From: Bacteroidales bacterium | Lineage (GTDB): Bacteria > Bacteroidota > Bacteroidia > Bacteroidales > JAFGUD01 | Direction: 5' to 3' | Length of the DNA: 34,863 nt | Assembly: GCA_016936595.1 (NCBI GenBank) | Contig: JAFGXO010000221.1 | Coordinates: forward strand, 1 to 34,863 | Part shown: in pieces, positions 33,473 to 34,863 of the stretch | Layout: the number at the start of each line of letters is the position of its first letter | How positions within the stretch are numbered: the first letter of the stretch is position 1 | Position numbers and translations under genes: made by a program | Notes under the pieces: model-generated | The model's database searches: none | The model's input: the letters and a program-made list of their open reading frames with translations, nothing else | Told to the model about the DNA's origin: nothing

Positions 33473-34603
33473 ATGAAAGCAATACAAATTGGCGATTTGC
33501 ATGTACCTGTACCAATAATTCAGGGCGGAATGGGAGTAGCAGTTTCATTGTCCGGATTAGCTTCGGCAGTTGCAAATCAAGGAGGAATTGGTGTGATATC
33601 GGCGGTAGGTATTGGTATGTATCACCTTGATAAAAGTAAAGGAGAAAAATACAGTAAAAGATTAAATTTAGAAGGTTTTAGAAAAGAAATACGTAAAGCA
33701 AGATTGTTGTCTCCAAATGGAATTATTGGTGCTAATATAATGTTGGCTGTTACAGACTTTGATGAGTTATTTAAAGTAGCACTTGATGAAGAATTAGACA
33801 TAGTTTTTGTTGGTGCCGGATTGTTTTTAAAAATACCTTCTACTGTTACATTTGATGAATTTGTTAATAGTAAAACTAAAATAGCACCTAAAATATCATC
33901 GGCTCGGGCTGCAAAATTAACTCTTAAAGTTTGGGCAGAAAAATTTCATCGTTTACCCGATGCTCTTGTTATCGAAGGATCAAAAGCAGGAGGTCATTTA
34001 GGCTTTAAAAGAGAAGACTTAGATAATACTCCTCAACCTTTGTTTGAGATAATAAAAGAAACAAAAGCTGTTTTGAAACCTTTTGAAGATGAATTTGGGG
34101 TAAAAATTCCAATCATAGCAGGAGGAGGAGTTTATAGCGGCGAAGATATATATGAAACAATTAATGCAGGTGCCGACGCAGTTAAAATGGGTACCCGATT
34201 TGTAACTTCTGACGAATGCGATGCAGATATTAGATTTAAAGAGCAGTATATTACGGCTAAAGAAGAAGATGTTGTGTTAATTAATAGTCCTGTTGGCCTT
34301 CCGGGCAGAGTTATTGATGGTGAATTTGTTCAAAGTGTTTTGGCTGGGGATACTAAACCTGTAAAATGTGCTTGGAAGTGTTTAAAAACTTGCAATTATA
34401 AAACCGTACCTTATTGTATTGCCGAAGTTCTTTTTAATGCAGCAAGCGGTGATTTTGATAATGGTTTTGCTTTTGCCGGAACAAATGCTTATAAAGCTAC
34501 CAAAATTCAATCGGTTAAAGAAATTTTTGAAGAATTGAATGATCAATTTTTTAAAGCAAGTGTAGCCGAAAAAAAAAATATAAATAACAATGTTTTAGCT
34601 TAA
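33473..34603 (+). CDS. Nitronate monooxygenase/2-nitropropane dioxygenase family flavoprotein
   Basis: FMN-dependent TIM-barrel oxidoreductase, 376 aa from ATG 33473 (frame reaches a TTG at 33458). Motifs: PIIQGGMGVAVS at about 14-25, GIGVISAVG, IVFVGAGLF, VIEGSKAGGHLGF with the presumed active-site His, IPIIAGGGVYSGEDI and GADAVKMGTRFVTSDEC for FMN phosphate binding. The C-terminal part has four Cys in KCAWKCLKTCNYKTVPYCI (about 303-321), typical of one bacterial subgroup. The family includes nitronate monooxygenases and FabK-type enoyl reductases; FabK is less likely given this Cys region. Substrate unknown. A strong terminator follows 25 bases later. Confidence 0.85.
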   Translation: MKAIQIGDLHVPVPIIQGGMGVAVSLSGLASAVANQGGIGVISAVGIGMYHLDKSKGEKYSKRLNLEGFRKEIRKARLLSPNGIIGANIMLAVTDFDELFKVALDEELDIVFVGAGLFLKIPSTVTFDEFVNSKTKIAPKISSARAAKLTLKVWAEKFHRLPDALVIEGSKAGGHLGFKREDLDNTPQPLFEIIKETKAVLKPFEDEFGVKIPIIAGGGVYSGEDIYETINAGADAVKMGTRFVTSDECDADIRFKEQYITAKEEDVVLINSPVGLPGRVIDGEFVQSVLAGDTKPVKCAWKCLKTCNYKTVPYCIAEVLFNAASGDFDNGFAFAGTNAYKATKIQSVKEIFEELNDQFFKASVAEKKNINNNVLA

Positions 34604-34628
34604 TTTTTATTTATTTGCATATAAATAT

Positions 34629-34661
34629 AAGTCTCTTATTTGTTTTAAGAGACTTTTTTTG
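34629..34661 (+). terminator. Intrinsic terminator after nitronate monooxygenase-type gene
   Basis: A perfect 10-base stem AAGTCTCTTA (34629-34638) with TAAGAGACTT (34646-34655), 7-base loop, then a T-run to 34660. Confidence 0.85.
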
Positions 34662-34664
34662 TCT

Positions 34665-34861
34665 TTAGTATTTAAGAGTTTTTTCAAATTCAAATAATTC
34701 ACCAGTATTTGTTTTGTGGGCAATATCACCGGAATATGCACTTACACACAAATTTTATTCACATCCACTTCATTTGTAATTTCAATAGTAGGAGGCGAAT
34801 TTTTCAAACAACTATTACAAGAAAATAATAGTGCAGAGCTGAATAAAAATAATAAAATTTT
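34665..34861 (-). pseudogene. Partial small lipoprotein, apparently frameshifted
   Basis: On the minus strand an open frame entering from the right edge reads KILLFLFSSALLFSCNSCLKN..., a lipoprotein-like signal ending in LLFSC, then a mature stretch to ...DVNKICV, and stops at 34744-34742. The neighbouring frame continues sensibly as CVSAYSGDIAHKTNTGELFE and on to FEKTLKY, stopping at 34665. Joining them needs one extra base near the short GT tandem (plus-strand ACACACA, 34744-34750). It may be a broken gene, a sequencing error, or chance. The start codon lies outside the window. Confidence 0.4.
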
Positions 34862-34863
34862 TG

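Overview
The window comes from an AT-rich bacterium of the phylum Bacteroidota, probably related to Bacteroidales. Reasons: a GldA-type gliding ABC ATPase, DUF4476, SPOR, M64-peptidase and LytTR proteins of Bacteroidota style, a short PID-CTERM-like protein, an atpD-atpC pair with a very short epsilon subunit, and recurrent TAnnTTTG promoter boxes without Shine-Dalgarno sequences. No rRNA, tRNA, CRISPR array, insertion sequence or prophage was seen. This is mostly ordinary chromosome with a few phylogenetically unexpected enzymes.

Layout. 1-1504: 3' part of a HelD-like superfamily 1 helicase. 1751-3211: malonyl-CoA decarboxylase behind its own promoter. 3216-5511 (minus): aroB, a PID-CTERM-like peptide, a MazG-like pyrophosphohydrolase and a secreted protein of unknown function. 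5599-8241: gldA, an ABM-domain monooxygenase (minus), tsaB and efp, with a terminator after efp. 8405-12973 (plus): a GAF-like/SpoIIE phosphatase, a DUF4476 protein, an OmpH/Skp chaperone, ispD, tdk, a four-helix-bundle protein and yidD, the last six closely packed. 13015-14748: a sodium:solute symporter. 14786-17602 (minus): a CBS-pair protein, mutL and a small membrane protein. 17814-18791: a YtxH/holin-like membrane-stress cluster with an internal terminator, convergent with a small XRE regulator (18829-19029). 19030-19447: a 418-base gene-free region with repeats and a long hairpin. 19448-20995: comM. 21039-26542 (minus): an ADP-dependent sugar kinase, atpC-atpD, a polyprenyl synthase and thiL. 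26702-30527 (plus): a tight run of LEA-type lipoprotein, SPOR protein, TraB/GumN protein and archaeal-type gatE. 30528-34603: a STAS-like protein, an M64 peptidase, a membrane LytTR regulator and a nitronate monooxygenase-type flavoprotein, then a terminator and a partial, apparently frameshifted small lipoprotein.

The most notable points are two enzyme families best known from Archaea (GatE without a linked GatD, and an ADP-dependent glucokinase/phosphofructokinase homologue), a malonyl-CoA decarboxylase, and a MutL whose C-terminal endonuclease motif has decayed. No multi-gene previously undescribed system is evident; the novelty candidates are single genes and intergenic signals. Several long open frames begin at TTG or GTG ahead of a better ATG, and the CDS starts given here were moved to that ATG where justified.
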